This document shows, in pieces, positions 32,656 through 44,677 of a DNA stretch of 64,000 nucleotides. The position numbers and the translations under genes were made by a program. The notes under the pieces were generated by a model that had not been told where the DNA came from, ran no database searches, and saw only the letters and a program-made list of their open reading frames with translations. The stretch comes from Plasmodium coatneyi (Eukaryota > Apicomplexa > Aconoidasida > Haemosporida > Plasmodiidae): positions 313,501-377,500 of the forward strand of contig NC_033560.1 in assembly GCF_001680005.1 (NCBI RefSeq). Reading direction: 5' to 3'. Each line of letters starts with the position of its first letter. Positions within the stretch are counted from its first letter, which is position 1.

Positions 32656-35077
32656 ATGAGTGTAAGGAAGAATGAAAAGAATACTAAGCGCACATCCCCG
32701 CCTTCAGAATGGGGTGGTGGTAGCAAGTGGGATGGAATATATATATATGTATATATGTATATGTGCACATTGGAATGTATGTGCACCCTTCTCCAATTAT
32801 ATATTTATAGAAGGATCCCTTAAAGTGTTTACCTTCCAAGACCGATTTCTATGATGTATTCGAATCGCCCCCTGAGGACGCATGTAGTTCTAATAGGGGC
32901 CTAACCCAAAGTAAGGGGGAAGAGTTGGGGACTAAATTAAAAGAAAGGTTGTTTGAAAAACTTGATATTCTGAAGAATGTAATCACGAGGGCTTACTGTA
33001 AAGCATGCAAGATGAAGGAGGAGCATTCGTCAACCCATGATGTTAATACACCCTGTCGCTTCTTTTATCATTGGTTGGAAAAACAAGTCCTCCAGTGGGC
33101 ACCTGGGTATCCTGTATTGGGAGTCCTAAGTACAATTTACGAGACGCTGCAAGGTATTAATCCCCAACATAAATGTGAAATAAATTACAAAGATGTTGAC
33201 AGTACCGATGAAATTTTCAAGAGTAGAAAAACTGTATTCAATTATTCCTACGATTATAGTACGGTACAAGAGAAGTTACAGGGAGGTAAAGTCGATTGTA
33301 TGCAAGAATGGCCAGATTACCATGAGGAAGTTACTGAAGCATGTAATAAAATGGAACAATATTGCTCACCAGGTGGGGAAAGTTTTGGTGATGACTATTG
33401 TAAGTGGTTCATGGCGAATGGTGAGCAGTACTGTAAACCAGACAAACTAGCACAATTAACATGCACCCGGACATCGAGGGAACCTTCTTCAGATGTTATA
33501 ACGCAACGGGCTGATGCTGTGGATAGGGAAGACTCCCAGAATCTTGCTCTTCGTGCTCCTGCTCTTGCTCACCCTCTTGCCGGTGCGGAGGTAAGGATGT
33601 AAAGGGGAAGTAGTGAGACAGTTTTTTTCTACTCATAATGGGTGAATTAATATGTTCGTGTGTTTGTGTACATATAATATTTTCATCCATGCCATACCGT
33701 GGCATGTAATAAATTGGGAGGTTAGAATAAATAAGGAAACATATATATATTTTTTACTAATTATACATGTAGGATGGTCTCCAGGGGAAGTTACCTTCAT
33801 ATTTACACCACTATAAATGGTTCAATGGGGAGGCGCGGCAGTGTACTCATATTACAAGTGGAAATGCAGAGGAGGGTGTTGAACGTAATTTAAAGAGGGA
33901 CCTGGGGGAGTACGGCGGAGGCGAGCAATGCGCCAGTAGAATTGTAGGAACCTGGTGTTCCGCAGTTAACAGAAGTTGGAGTACTCTAACTAAGGATGAT
34001 GAATGGTGCCATTTTTTATATTTTTGGATAGGACAGAAATTATTAGATATTTCAGTGAAGACGGATTCATTGCCGAGTGTTATGGATAAAGTTTATACGC
34101 AATTATGGGAGCTGCATAAGGATGGTAAGTGCAGTAATGTATACCGAGGTAGTAATATTATGAACAGCCTTTTCAACGAAGCAAAAGTAGTATATGAATA
34201 CTATTACAACTATCCAACTCTGGAAGGTCAATTAAAGCCCCATGGAAATTCCTGCGACCTAGAATATAACCAGTATCTGGGTACAATTAAAACAGCATGT
34301 GCCTCTGTGAGTGCATATTGCCAACATAAGAGTAAAGCTGAGAATGATCCATATTGTACCTGGTTTCAAGAGAAGAAAGGTGAGGGATATTGTACTGGGG
34401 ATAAGCTGAAAAAATTGCAATGCAGTACGGGACCTGCACCGAGGGATAAAGCAATCGAAAATCACCATATTGCCAATCCAGAGAGTAGACTACCACAGGA
34501 CACCATGCTTGTATCAAATCGAGCCCCCACCACAGACTCATCCACCGTAAACATCCCAGCCATATCTTCCGTCTTCTCTGTTGTAGGTGGAATTGCACTA
34601 GGTGCCACCCTATTATATAAAGTAATAATAGTAACAATTATAATCACAACTAAAAAAAATTGTGTGCACGTACATAATATAAAAGATGAGTATTATTTCC
34701 TATGAGTAATAAATATAGAATAAATTGTGCTGTGTGTGCAATACTTCTTCTCCCATTTCCTTTATTTTATTCTTTCCTTTTCTTCCATTCCTCTCTTCCA
34801 GTATAATCTCCTACCTTATTGGTTTCGTAATAACACCTTTGGAAGCAACAATAAAAAAAGAAAAAAAAGAACAATTGGACGGAACTTTGATGCTTCCACA
34901 GAAGATACTTTCACTGAATATTCCACAGATAATTCAACAATACATGACTCCACAACAGCGGATGATTCCACCACAGTACGTTCTACCGCATACACAAGAC
35001 CGTCTACAAGGCAGTCCACAGGAAGAAGAAATAATAACACACGGGGTCGAGGGATGGTAGGTTATCAGAACATGTAA
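32656..35077 (+). CDS. PIR-superfamily (KIR-like) variant antigen with two PIR domains, intact
   Basis: Rebuilt exons: 32656-32661 (ATG AGT only), 32811-33590, 33773-34621 and 34802-35077, all phase 0 with GTAAGG, GTAAGG and GTAATA donors, giving 636 residues. Exon 2 holds one PIR domain, opening LKCLPSKTDFYDVFE, Cys-rich, ending in a polar linker. Exon 3 holds a second (KLPSYLHHYKWFN, CASRIVGTWCSAVN, DDEWCHFLYFW, CQHKSKAENDPYCTWF) and a single membrane segment (VFSVVGGIALGATLLYK). Exon 4 is the basic cytoplasmic tail with Ser/Thr-Asp repeats and the family ending MVGYQNM. KIR proteins of P. knowlesi are exported to the infected red cell and vary between copies. No stop or frameshift is seen. 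There is no classical signal peptide, as usual in the family. Species is not decided. Confidence 0.9.
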
Positions 35078-35411
35078 ACGTAACACCAAGGAGGGAGGGG
35101 AATGTACTTCCTTAAAAGGACATAAATGACCGCGCATAAATCATACACTGTATGGAAAGGAGCAAAATGTCATTTCCTTCTTTTCCAATTCTTTTTCTTA
35201 CCTTTTTTTTTTACTTCTCTGCATTGCATGGAAGTGTCCATGTTCATGTGTAATTAAAGTCAGAAATTTTTTTTTCACTTTATTCTGACTTCCTCGCAAC
35301 TTTTTTTATTGAACATCTAAAATGTTCATTTACTTTTTTCTTACAGCGTTTTTATCTTTGTAATTTTTTTTTCTTTCGTTTAAATATTTTTTTGAGAAGG
35401 GTAAGCATTTT

Positions 35412-35452
<41 letters not shown>

Positions 35453-36236
35453 GCCGTCGAAGTTGTGTGCCTCCTATTATGGCGACTTCCCCCCTCTGTG
35501 ATGGTCGTCCTATCAGATGATGTGTCTCTCCTGTCTTCAAATCTGTGTGTGGGGAAACCCTTCCCTGTGTTTTTCCCCTCCTCCGATACATTTCCGCGGA
35601 AGCTTTCCTTTCTACTTTCGACTCTGTGCAAGGAAAAAAAAAAAACAGATCGATCTGTAAGTGAACCCTTCGACATTGTGCGGATGTGTCAATTCGCGTT
35701 GTCAGTGGATGATTTTTTTTTTTTTTTTTTTTGTAACATTTTAAAATTGGCACCTACGTTATGATTTTTTCTGCACTTACGCAGGGGTCATAAAATTGTA
35801 TGCCAACATAAATATGTATGAATGGATGTGTTTTTTTTTAACATTTTCTTGCACATATGTGCGAGTCCAATCCCCCCTCTCCATGGCCCCTTTTCACCAC
35901 GCCCTACGTCTAAATCACAAAAATCACAAGCGCTTGTTTATATTGTTTACAAACATGTTCCTACACCCCGCCTTTGGGTCGTGTAGAACATGAGGTTTTA
36001 AAAAACAAAAAAAAAGTTAATGCGTTTTTGCATCATTTTATCATTTATTTTCTTCCTTCACAACGGTTGAGAAACACACAGGAGTTACACACAAACATGT
36101 TGGCACAGAAGCGACCACATTATGCAAATTGGGCGACGCAAAATGGGTCGAAACTGGCGTAGACACACCGCCCCTAAAATTACGTGCTTACATACTAGCA
36201 CAAACGGGGCGCAGAACATAACATCGCGGGGTCATC
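35078..36236. other. 3' region of the KIR-like gene and right edge of the island
   Basis: Convergent 3' regions of the KIR-like gene (+) and the 1746-residue gene (-). Ordinary intergenic texture with T-runs returns from about 35200, including a run of 45 T at 35414-35458. No gene is seen. Confidence 0.5.
35414..35458 (+). repeat. T45 homopolymer
   Basis: The longest uninterrupted homopolymer in the window. It lies just outside the accessory island, and its true length is probably uncertain in the assembly. Confidence 0.85.
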
Positions 36237-39200
36237 TCAAATATCGATGGGCAAATTGTTCTTTAGTCTCTTCTTGCGCTCGTCCATCAGCCACTGCACG
36301 AAGGTCCTGCATGGAAGAAAGGCGTAAAAGGGGGGAACATTGCGCAGTGTACAAAGTGAACAATACGGAAGACGTACGCTCACAAGGTGGACTTCCACGA
36401 AGCGGTAGGAGTGACCCTCCCCGAGGAGATCACACACCCCAGCACTAGTAGCATTCAACGATACCGCATCTTTTGGGCTTACTTCTTCTTTTGGCTTCCC
36501 TTGTGTTCCTTCTGCACGTTCGTTTTTTTCAGTTTCTCATTGTCTATAACGAAGTTAAGAGCAACGTCTAGAGGAATATAATTTTCCCTATTGTTCAGTA
36601 TGTTAATTTTTGGAATTCCGTTATCCGATGAAGATAGAGAACGCTTCAGATGGTTTTCATCGTTTTCACTTTCGTCACTTCCGCTCGATTTATTTGGCAA
36701 TTTATTCTGTTGATCTTTCTCTAAACTATTCGAATGACGGTTGTTGTGCCTGTTTTTATCTCCCCATTCGTTTACCTTTCTTTCTTTTTCCACATCCGTT
36801 TCTCTCAAATTGGATTTTTTTATTTCCGTCGAATGTTCTTCCCCTGGGCTGCTGTTCTTCTGCATGGTGGGGTTACCTCCCCCCATGTTATTACCATTGG
36901 TGCAGCTTGCTTTGTTTCGCGTCTGTTTCTTTTTGGCTAGATGAGCATTCTCCTCTTCAGGTAGGTCATTCTGCAGGGTGACTTCGTCCACGCTGGTTTT
37001 GTTTTCCTCATCCACTTCAGTTTCGCCATCTGATTCAATCGCTCCCTCTGCTTCAGTCTCTCCATCTGGTTCTTCCTCCTCGTCTGCTTCGCCAACATCA
37101 TCTGCATCATCCGGTTCCACCTCTTCACGCGGTTCCCCCGCGCGCGCCCTATTCTGGCGCTTTATCAGCAGCAACTTGTTCAGAATATTCTCGCTGTCGT
37201 TTTGTTTGTACGCACTGGAGTTCGGTAGGACGCGTGAGCAGTCGGGGGATTTCCTACCCCCACAGTTGACTCTCCTTTTGATTAAAGACGAATCGCTGAA
37301 GCTACTTCCGTTCTTGCCTCCACCATTCGTTTGTGTATTCCCTTGTGCGCATTTCCTTCTAGGGCTCCCTTCGCTGTCAGTCAATATAACCTTCGGCTTC
37401 AACAGATTGGGATTTCTTCCCATCTCCTCTTCCTCATCCGACGGACCGGGAGAATGGTGCGGGGTTTCCTTTTTCTCCAACACAGATCTGTTAACCTCAT
37501 TCAAATAATTATAGTCGAAGTCGTCAAACTTTATTCTGCTGAGTGATATTAACTCATTGTCAAAACTGTTCGAAAGGGAATCGGCAACTGAAGGGTGTGC
37601 CTTCGCATTGAGGAAAAAATGATCTGAGCAATCCTGCAGGTAAAAATTGTCCCCCACGTCGTGGTAGTGGCTTTTCATTTTGTTGTTCCATGTTTCTTCG
37701 TAAAGATTTCTGTACATGTATTTGTAATAGCTTCCATCGCTGGAGTAATCTTCAAAGATGTTCTTCTTCTGTTCAACCTTTCCCGGTTTTGTCTCATCTT
37801 TCTGCTTATCCTGTTGTGCCTCCTTCGCCTTTGCTGCATCCCCGTGTCGACCTTCACGTGCGCCATTCTCCGCTTCGTCCACATGGATGTCTTCCTTATG
37901 GTGGTTTTCCCCCATGTTGACGTTATCTGCCTGCCTGTTTGAACCTTCCTCCATTACCTTCCTCTCGTTCATCTCCCTGCGAATTCTAATTTTCTCCTCA
38001 AAGTCTTTCCTAATCTTTAACTCGTACAACTTCCTCTTCACGTTTATTTCATGCCTCATTCTGTTCTCCTCATCTATTTTCATTTTTTCCTTATTAAAGT
38101 GTTCCTTAATCATGTCTAAATTTTCTTTTATCCTTTCATTCGAGTTGGTTCTCTTCCCCTCTGGACGCAACTTGGAGTAGTTCTTGTCAGTAGAAAGATT
38201 TTCCTTCACTCGTTTAATCACATTTTCATATTTTTTTTTTATTTCCTCTAGGCTGTCTATATTCGATACGTGCAGATCATTCGGAATATTTTCAACGATG
38301 TTCTTTTTGTGCATATCTGTTTGGGAATTCGTCGAATGGAAGAGTGGATTCTTCGCTTTGGACTTTACTCCTAAGTTGACTTTTTCCTTCTTCTGAGGGT
38401 TCAATTTGCTCATCCTTTGCATGAACTCATCGCCTAACATTCCTTTCCACATGGGAGGTTTCTTCTTTGCCAGATCGGTTGGTAGAGCAAATTCACCACT
38501 GCGATTGTTCTCCCCCCTTAGGCTATTCACAGGTTGATTACTTTTTCCCTTTCCTTTTAACACTACACTTTTGTGAAGCAGTTCCTTTGGGTATCCGTTC
38601 ACTTTATTGGCTCCTACGTATGGACTCCTACGTGGGGGTGATTTCCCCAAAAAATGACGATACTTTTTTAAAATGTGATCCTCACTGGGGTGTGTCCCTC
38701 CTTTATCCTGCTCATGGGTAGTGTCGTTTGTGTTGACCATACTGATATGTGAAGAATTTTCCTTCTCCTTCTTCTTGCCTCCTGTCGTGGTGAACACCTC
38801 AAATTGGGTTTCTCCCCTTTTCTGCACCTTGGTGGAGGAAAATTTCCAACCTTTTTCTACTTCCCCACTCTTTCCTCTATTTGTCTGGCGGGATGGACTA
38901 CGGACATATTTGTTACGCAGGTCTCCACTGAGGAGATTTTTATCCTTGCCGCTTTTCAATCTCTCTATAATTGCCTGATGGGAAGGCTCCTCTGTGCAAG
39001 CCCTCTCCTCCTTTTCCCAATTTCGGCTGCGATTGCCGATGCTGTTTTCAGTACCTTCGCTACGAGTTGGTAAGCCATTACTCCTATACCCTGCTGTCCT
39101 ATCGTTACTTAACGCATGGATGCGCGAGTTGGTGGTCATACCCTTTGCCTTTTCCGATTCTGCCCTTTTTTGGCTTCTTTGCTCTGCCTTTTTCCTAAGT

Positions 39201-41653
39201 GATTGATCCAAATGGGGTACCACTCCATTTCTTGATGGGAGATTTTCCCCCATATTCGTTTTTCCTTCAACCCATAAGTTACACAGTTTGTCCCTTTCTT
39301 GGCTTGACATCCTGGCGCCTTTTTCCTTCTCTTTCCCCAAAGCGTAAAGATCTTTTCCTCCATTCGAACCAATGGCATGTTTTCTTTTCAGGTCTAGATA
39401 CTTCTCCCTCAAGTCATCCCATTTTTTACTCTGTTCTATGCTAAGCCCATTTCTGCTGTAATCCGAAATCGGTTCCACGTGGCAATTGTCTACCTTCTCT
39501 CCTTTTTCCAATTGGGGATCCTTTTCCCCTTTACTCAGGACAGAATATTTAATCTTATCGTAAAGAGAAAGATTCCTGTCTTTATTCTCCCCCGTCCATG
39601 GGGATGTCTTATCACGATCATGAATGTGTTGTTCACTGGGACGGTTCGCCTTAACCGTTTCGTATTTCCCCTGGTCCTTGAAGTTGCTTATGCTTTTTTC
39701 CTCACGTGGGTACTCATTTGTATCATCCTGGTGAAGGTACGAATTTTTCCTCTCGTCTGGTTCATGTTCTTCTTTTTTCCCTTGAAGTTTGGTCTCCCCA
39801 ACTTCGAAAGTGTATCTTAACTTGGTCTCCCTCTTTGATGTCAGCTCTTTATTAGCAGTACCTCCTGACGCTTCTTTACCCCCCAGTGGGGAATTTTCCT
39901 CACCAATTTTATATTCACCAAATTTGTTCTCCACATTTGTCTTCTCCTCTGTCGCTTCCTTCCAACCTTTGAGGCTACCCTCTCCACCTTCACTACGCCC
40001 CGCTGCGTTACCTGCTTCGCCTAGGGGCTCACCCACATGGTGTGCTTCTTTCCTTCCTTCATTCTGCTTATCCTCCCCTTTCCCCTTCTGACTGGATACA
40101 CCTTCCTCAAAATTGATCGTCTTCTCCATTTGTTTCACTTGCTCGAATCTTTCTCTGATCCTTTTCTCATCATCCGTGAATGCCGCCTGGTTAAACAGTT
40201 TATTAAAGTGGGAAAATTTGCCCGTGGAGATTACCTCGGTTGCGCCTTTAATTAGGTTGCCCTGAATACCGGCGGATTTGTCAAAATTTAAAGAGTTGCT
40301 TTTTTCCTCGCCTATGGGTGCGTGATAAATATTCGAGGTGGAATCATCATCACACAGGCGGGTGTTACCCCGAATTGTATCACCGCTGTCTTTACCCTTC
40401 TGAAGGTCCCTCCCCCCGTAGGAGAGACCCTCATGCGTGTCCAATGCGCTATACTGCTTTTCCCCTTCGGAGGAGTAATACACCTTGGGGAGATTAACAC
40501 TGGACAAAAGGTTATCTGCCCCATTGGGTGCATGCAGTTTAATAGGAGGTTCTTCCTCTTCCATTACCTCCTTTTTTCTTTCGCTCAAAAGGGATGAAAG
40601 CTTTGAATTACTTTTGGCCCCCCCATGACCATGGCCGTCTTTATAACCCAAACTTATGCCGTAATTTTTCAAATTTATCAAATTTTCGGAGCTACCATAA
40701 TAGTATTCCTTCTTTCGTTGTTCCAAAAGGAGGGGATACCTGCTCATATAACTTCGCTCGCCATTTTCACCACTTTTTGTTGGCTCGGAATTTTTTTTCG
40801 AGATGTTCTCTTTTAACCATTTCACACTCCCTTCACCTTCTGGACGTGCAGCAATATCCTCAGTTGAACTTTCTTTCATTTCTTTATGTCCCCTTTGAAG
40901 AGACCTTAACGTATCCCACTGGTGACTCTCATCATTGTGCTTATCACATACTTGGCTCTTCTTACCATCCCGGGGATTCTCCCCCCCCTGCAGATGAGTT
41001 GCCTCATCTGCGTCGACACAATGGTTATGATTACTCCCCCTCAAATTGTAGGTACCACCAAAATGGGAGATGCACCCATCTTCCTTTGAATTGACTCCGT
41101 CACAGTTAACTGAATCTTCACTGCTTGTTCTACCATGCAGTATTGTCATATTTTTCCTGTACTTATTTATAATTTCATTTATTTTTTTCCTCTTCAAATT
41201 TTGTTCACTGTGTTGACTCTTTTCATTCCGTCCGTCTATCCAATGGCGCTTCTTCCCATTCGACGGGGTAACTGTGTTGTCTTCCATCGTGGACTTCCCT
41301 AATGTGTCATCTTTGTAGCTTTTGTTTTTTTTTTTAAAGAAAATTTCCCCATTTGTAGCAGTTCCCTGTGTTGCTGTTAGATCATTCTCAGATTGCTCAC
41401 CCTTGCGATCATTTTTGTCATACCCATTTTTCGCTTCCACCAATTTGGCACTTCCACTTTCAAAATGGAAGAACTTCGAATGGGGGTTATTCAAGGAGGT
41501 GTTACTTTGTCCCAATTTTGTTCTCTTTGCATGGTCGTCAAATGGGTGGTCTTTCTTTGCTCTCCAACTCTTTTCTTCCCCGATCCCTTGTTTCATCATA
41601 TACCCGTATTCGTAGTCCACCGCTGTCTTTAGCGATCTGTAATTGGTCGTCAT
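36237..41653 (-). CDS. Large charged protein, 1746 residues, two exons, unknown function
   Basis: Exon 1 is 36483-41653 (ATG 41653). The apparent stop at 36479 is created by the splice donor GTAAGC. Removing the intron (36307-36482, acceptor TTCCATGCAG) joins exon 2, 36237-36306, which adds 23 residues ending in TFVQWLMDERKKRLKNNLPIDI. Most of the protein is hydrophilic, Lys/Glu/Ser/Asn-rich and probably disordered. A predicted coiled coil lies at about residues 1150-1260 (KKKYENVIKRVKENL; MRHEINVKRKLYELKIRKDF). The last ~50 residues (LDVALNFVIDNEKLK plus exon 2) are helical and look conserved. No membrane segment, signal peptide or enzyme motif is visible. I do not recognise the family. Confidence 0.85.
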
Positions 41654-44445
41654 TTTGGTCGTGCGTTACGCATTACTGTTGTGCTTAATTGGAACAGCGG
41701 GGAGCGATGTATCTGCACCTGTGGGTGCTCCTGTTTACGCGTGTGCACGTCCGTTTAGTCCAATCAATGTGCGTGACCGTTGGCGTGCTTACCCGCGTCT
41801 GCTTGTGCTCTCCTGTTTAGCACGCACGCTTGGGTCACTGCATTTTGCTTATGCTCCTTCTGACGTCGGTTTGTTCCGCTTGGGGAAGTTGCACGTGAAA
41901 TATTCTGGATTATCCTTTTACGTCTTTGCAACGTTACCCCGTTATACTTTTCGCGGAGTTATTCCCCCCACTGGGATGATCAAGGAATGGAAGACCTCAA
42001 CCGATCGCACCTCTGCGCTGACGAGCGTTTCGATTCCGTCCTTACACCCGCAGAGTTTCCGCGTTGCTGGGGTCACTGTTAAAAAAAATACACGCCTTGG
42101 CGATTTTTACGCTATTTTACACTTTTTGCGCCCCTTACAACTTTGCGCTTCCTTTGTCCCTAAACAGGAACGTCAAGGCAAGGTGAGGCAACCTTGTCAC
42201 AATTTTTACACAGCGCAAAAGTCAACAGTTGCGCAACTGGCAGGTGGAAAAATACAAACAACAAGAAAACAAAAAAAACAAAAAAACAAAACAATCTCAC
42301 AAATGACAGACACTTTGGGTTAATTAAAAAGCTTATTAACGGTGGACACTTTTCAAATGTAACAATGTGCGATGGAAATAAAAATGGAAACGGAAACGGA
42401 CTATTCCCCAGTTGGGCAATTCGTTTCGCTATCGTTTCATCATTTCGTTCTTTTTAATCCTTCCTTTTTTATTTTAATTTTATTTTAACTTTATTTTTTT
42501 TCCTGTTCTGAATGTCACTCTGCCCATTCGAGGCTTTACAACATTTCGCCCAAGGGGCTATGGCTATGCCTTCCTCGGGAGGGAACAAAAACACGAATGC
42601 CAACTCTGCACAGAGAGGATACGAGCGGAATGTGCGGTGGCATACTCATTACAATCGCCCCTTTCGCATTATCACGTTTGCGCTGCACATGTATGTTTAA
42701 TTACATAAGCATAAGTGTACAATATTTATTGTGCTGTTTGGCTGTTTTGTCGCCTTACCATTTTGTCATTTTTTTTTTTTTTTTTTTTTTTGCGTCCCCT
42801 GTATGCAAATCGCAAGATTGGTTGGAAAAAAAAAATTTCCAAACAGACGCAAATGCTAACCTTCTGTGAAATGAAAAGAGCAACAAAGCAAATGTGTAAC
42901 TGTTTCGTGCATTTTCCAAAATTTCTTTTCAGAAAATATTTTTAAAACACGAAATTGTACGCATTAGACAAAAACGAAACAGAAGAATGGCAGAAAAGGC
43001 GTTGCGCTTTTTTTTTGACCTGCGTCAACTTATTGTTCTTTGGTGATGGTTAAAATGAAAGGGGTAGCATAACACGTTAGCTGCTTGTGCTCTTTTGAAG
43101 GACGTTGCTCTGTCCTACTTTGCTTTACTATTTTATTTTGTTCTTTTCTTTATACCCCCCTCAAGTGTCACCCCTTTCCCATGGACGCCCATCCCGACAA
43201 ATGTCTACATATGCAACGCTCCGTTGGAGACTGCCATTTTCTCTCAATTTTGTCATGTTGGACGGACGGAAATTTTCCTCCTTTGGTGACCTCCCTTGGG
43301 GGGATAACTGTGAAAAGATCTCACTCGTAAGGGTACGTATAAAAGTGAACATACACCAACGTTGGATATACGCCGACATAGACATACTCGAAAGTGCCCC
43401 CCTCAGCCGCAGGGGGAGGCACGACACCCTATACAAGTGTCGCCCAATTTTGCGGCAAAAAGAGAACACCTCGATCCGTTATATAGACTGAAAAAAAAAA
43501 AAGGCATACAAATTGATGCCATGTCAAAAGGTCATTTGGTCTTTCGCGTAAATAAAAATTCATACCGTTTTGTGGCAACCTTGAAAATTACGAAAGGGGG
43601 AGGAAATTTTCCATCGTTTTTTTCCCGTTGTTTCCACAACGACCATGTATTACCCCATATTCGACTTCATTCAGCTAATTCGTAAGCGCATGTTTGTGTT
43701 TACCCATGTGCCTATATGCACAAATTATTTTTTTCTATTTTTATATATGTTCATCTCGCCCGCGTCTCACGCATCATCCGTTGTCCGCTCAATTATGCAC
43801 AAAAAATTTTGGAGATTTTTCCCCCTTCTTTGTGTCACTTTCCTGTGCATTCCCCGCCCCCCAAACGATGATACACATATAGTTAAATTATTTTATTTCA
43901 CTTCATTCCATCCCAGTTGACCCCCTTTTAAAGAAACCAATACAGACGTTTGGAAAATCTCTCCAAGGAGAAAAAAGTTCCGTTGGGGGGACTCCACCAC
44001 GCCTGTTGTGTGGTATGCATTTATTTATTTCCATTTTAACCTTTGCGAAATTTTTCTTTTAAAAAAGTTGTGCAGTTCTTTTTTTCCTTTGGTAAAAATT
44101 TGGAAAAATTATTTTTTTCTAGTTATGTCCCCCCCCTGGTGCATTGACAATTGTGGCGCCTTCTTTTCCCTCCACGGCGTGCCCCCAAATGGCCACGTCC
44201 GTTTTGATGGAACCTTGTGGTAGCCTTTTGGCAATTTTACGTTACTCTCTCAACTCTGCTTCGCGTACACCTGGCTGGTGCTTATCTGATGATGCTTCTC
44301 CCATTCCAGCGGCGCGCTTAGGCAAAATAGAAAATTTTCCCAACCGAGAGAAGCACAAACACTCGCATCACCCACCGTTGAGTACATTTTTTGCCCTGTT
44401 CTGATTTTAACCTCGCGAAGGGGCCCAACTTGTACGGCTTGCAGG

Positions 44446-44477
<32 letters not shown>

Positions 44478-44677
44478 TGAGAATTAGCCCCAGCGGTTAT
44501 TCTCTAGGGGCCAAAGCAACGGTGAAGAGGCCATCACGGCTGTGAAGTCACCACTCTGGTGAAGCAACAACAAATGCAGCACCATAATACCGTTTTTTTT
44601 AGCAGTAGTCAGTTTTCTTTTCCAAATAGGGCTATTTTTTCTGCCACCCCAAGCGAACAAAAAGGGGGACGATCACA
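41654..44677. promoter_or_regulatory. Long divergent intergenic region
   Basis: 3 kb between two divergent start codons, so it contains both promoters. The first ~550 bp are GC-rich (listed separately). The rest is T-rich with homopolymers, including a T-run at 42771-42791 and a run of 30 A at 44446-44475. Short ORFs of 60-130 codons look non-coding. Confidence 0.5.
41680..42230. other. GC-rich segment upstream of the 1746-residue gene
   Basis: By hand count 41701-41800 is about 57% G+C, clearly above neighbouring intergenic DNA, and no homopolymers occur in it. A 226-codon plus-strand ORF (41643-42323) runs through it, but its amino-acid make-up is unlike other proteins here and it starts inside the divergent gene. 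It may be a 5' leader, a structured RNA or a regulatory island. Confidence 0.4.

Noticed and set aside
32656..35077. CD99-like host mimicry in the KIR-like protein
   Set aside because: Some P. knowlesi KIRs are reported to carry such segments, but I could not recognise one here by eye.
41643..42323. 226-codon plus-strand ORF as a gene
   Set aside because: It starts inside the start codon region of the divergent gene, has non-Plasmodium-like composition and no recognisable domain. I kept it only as part of a GC-rich island.
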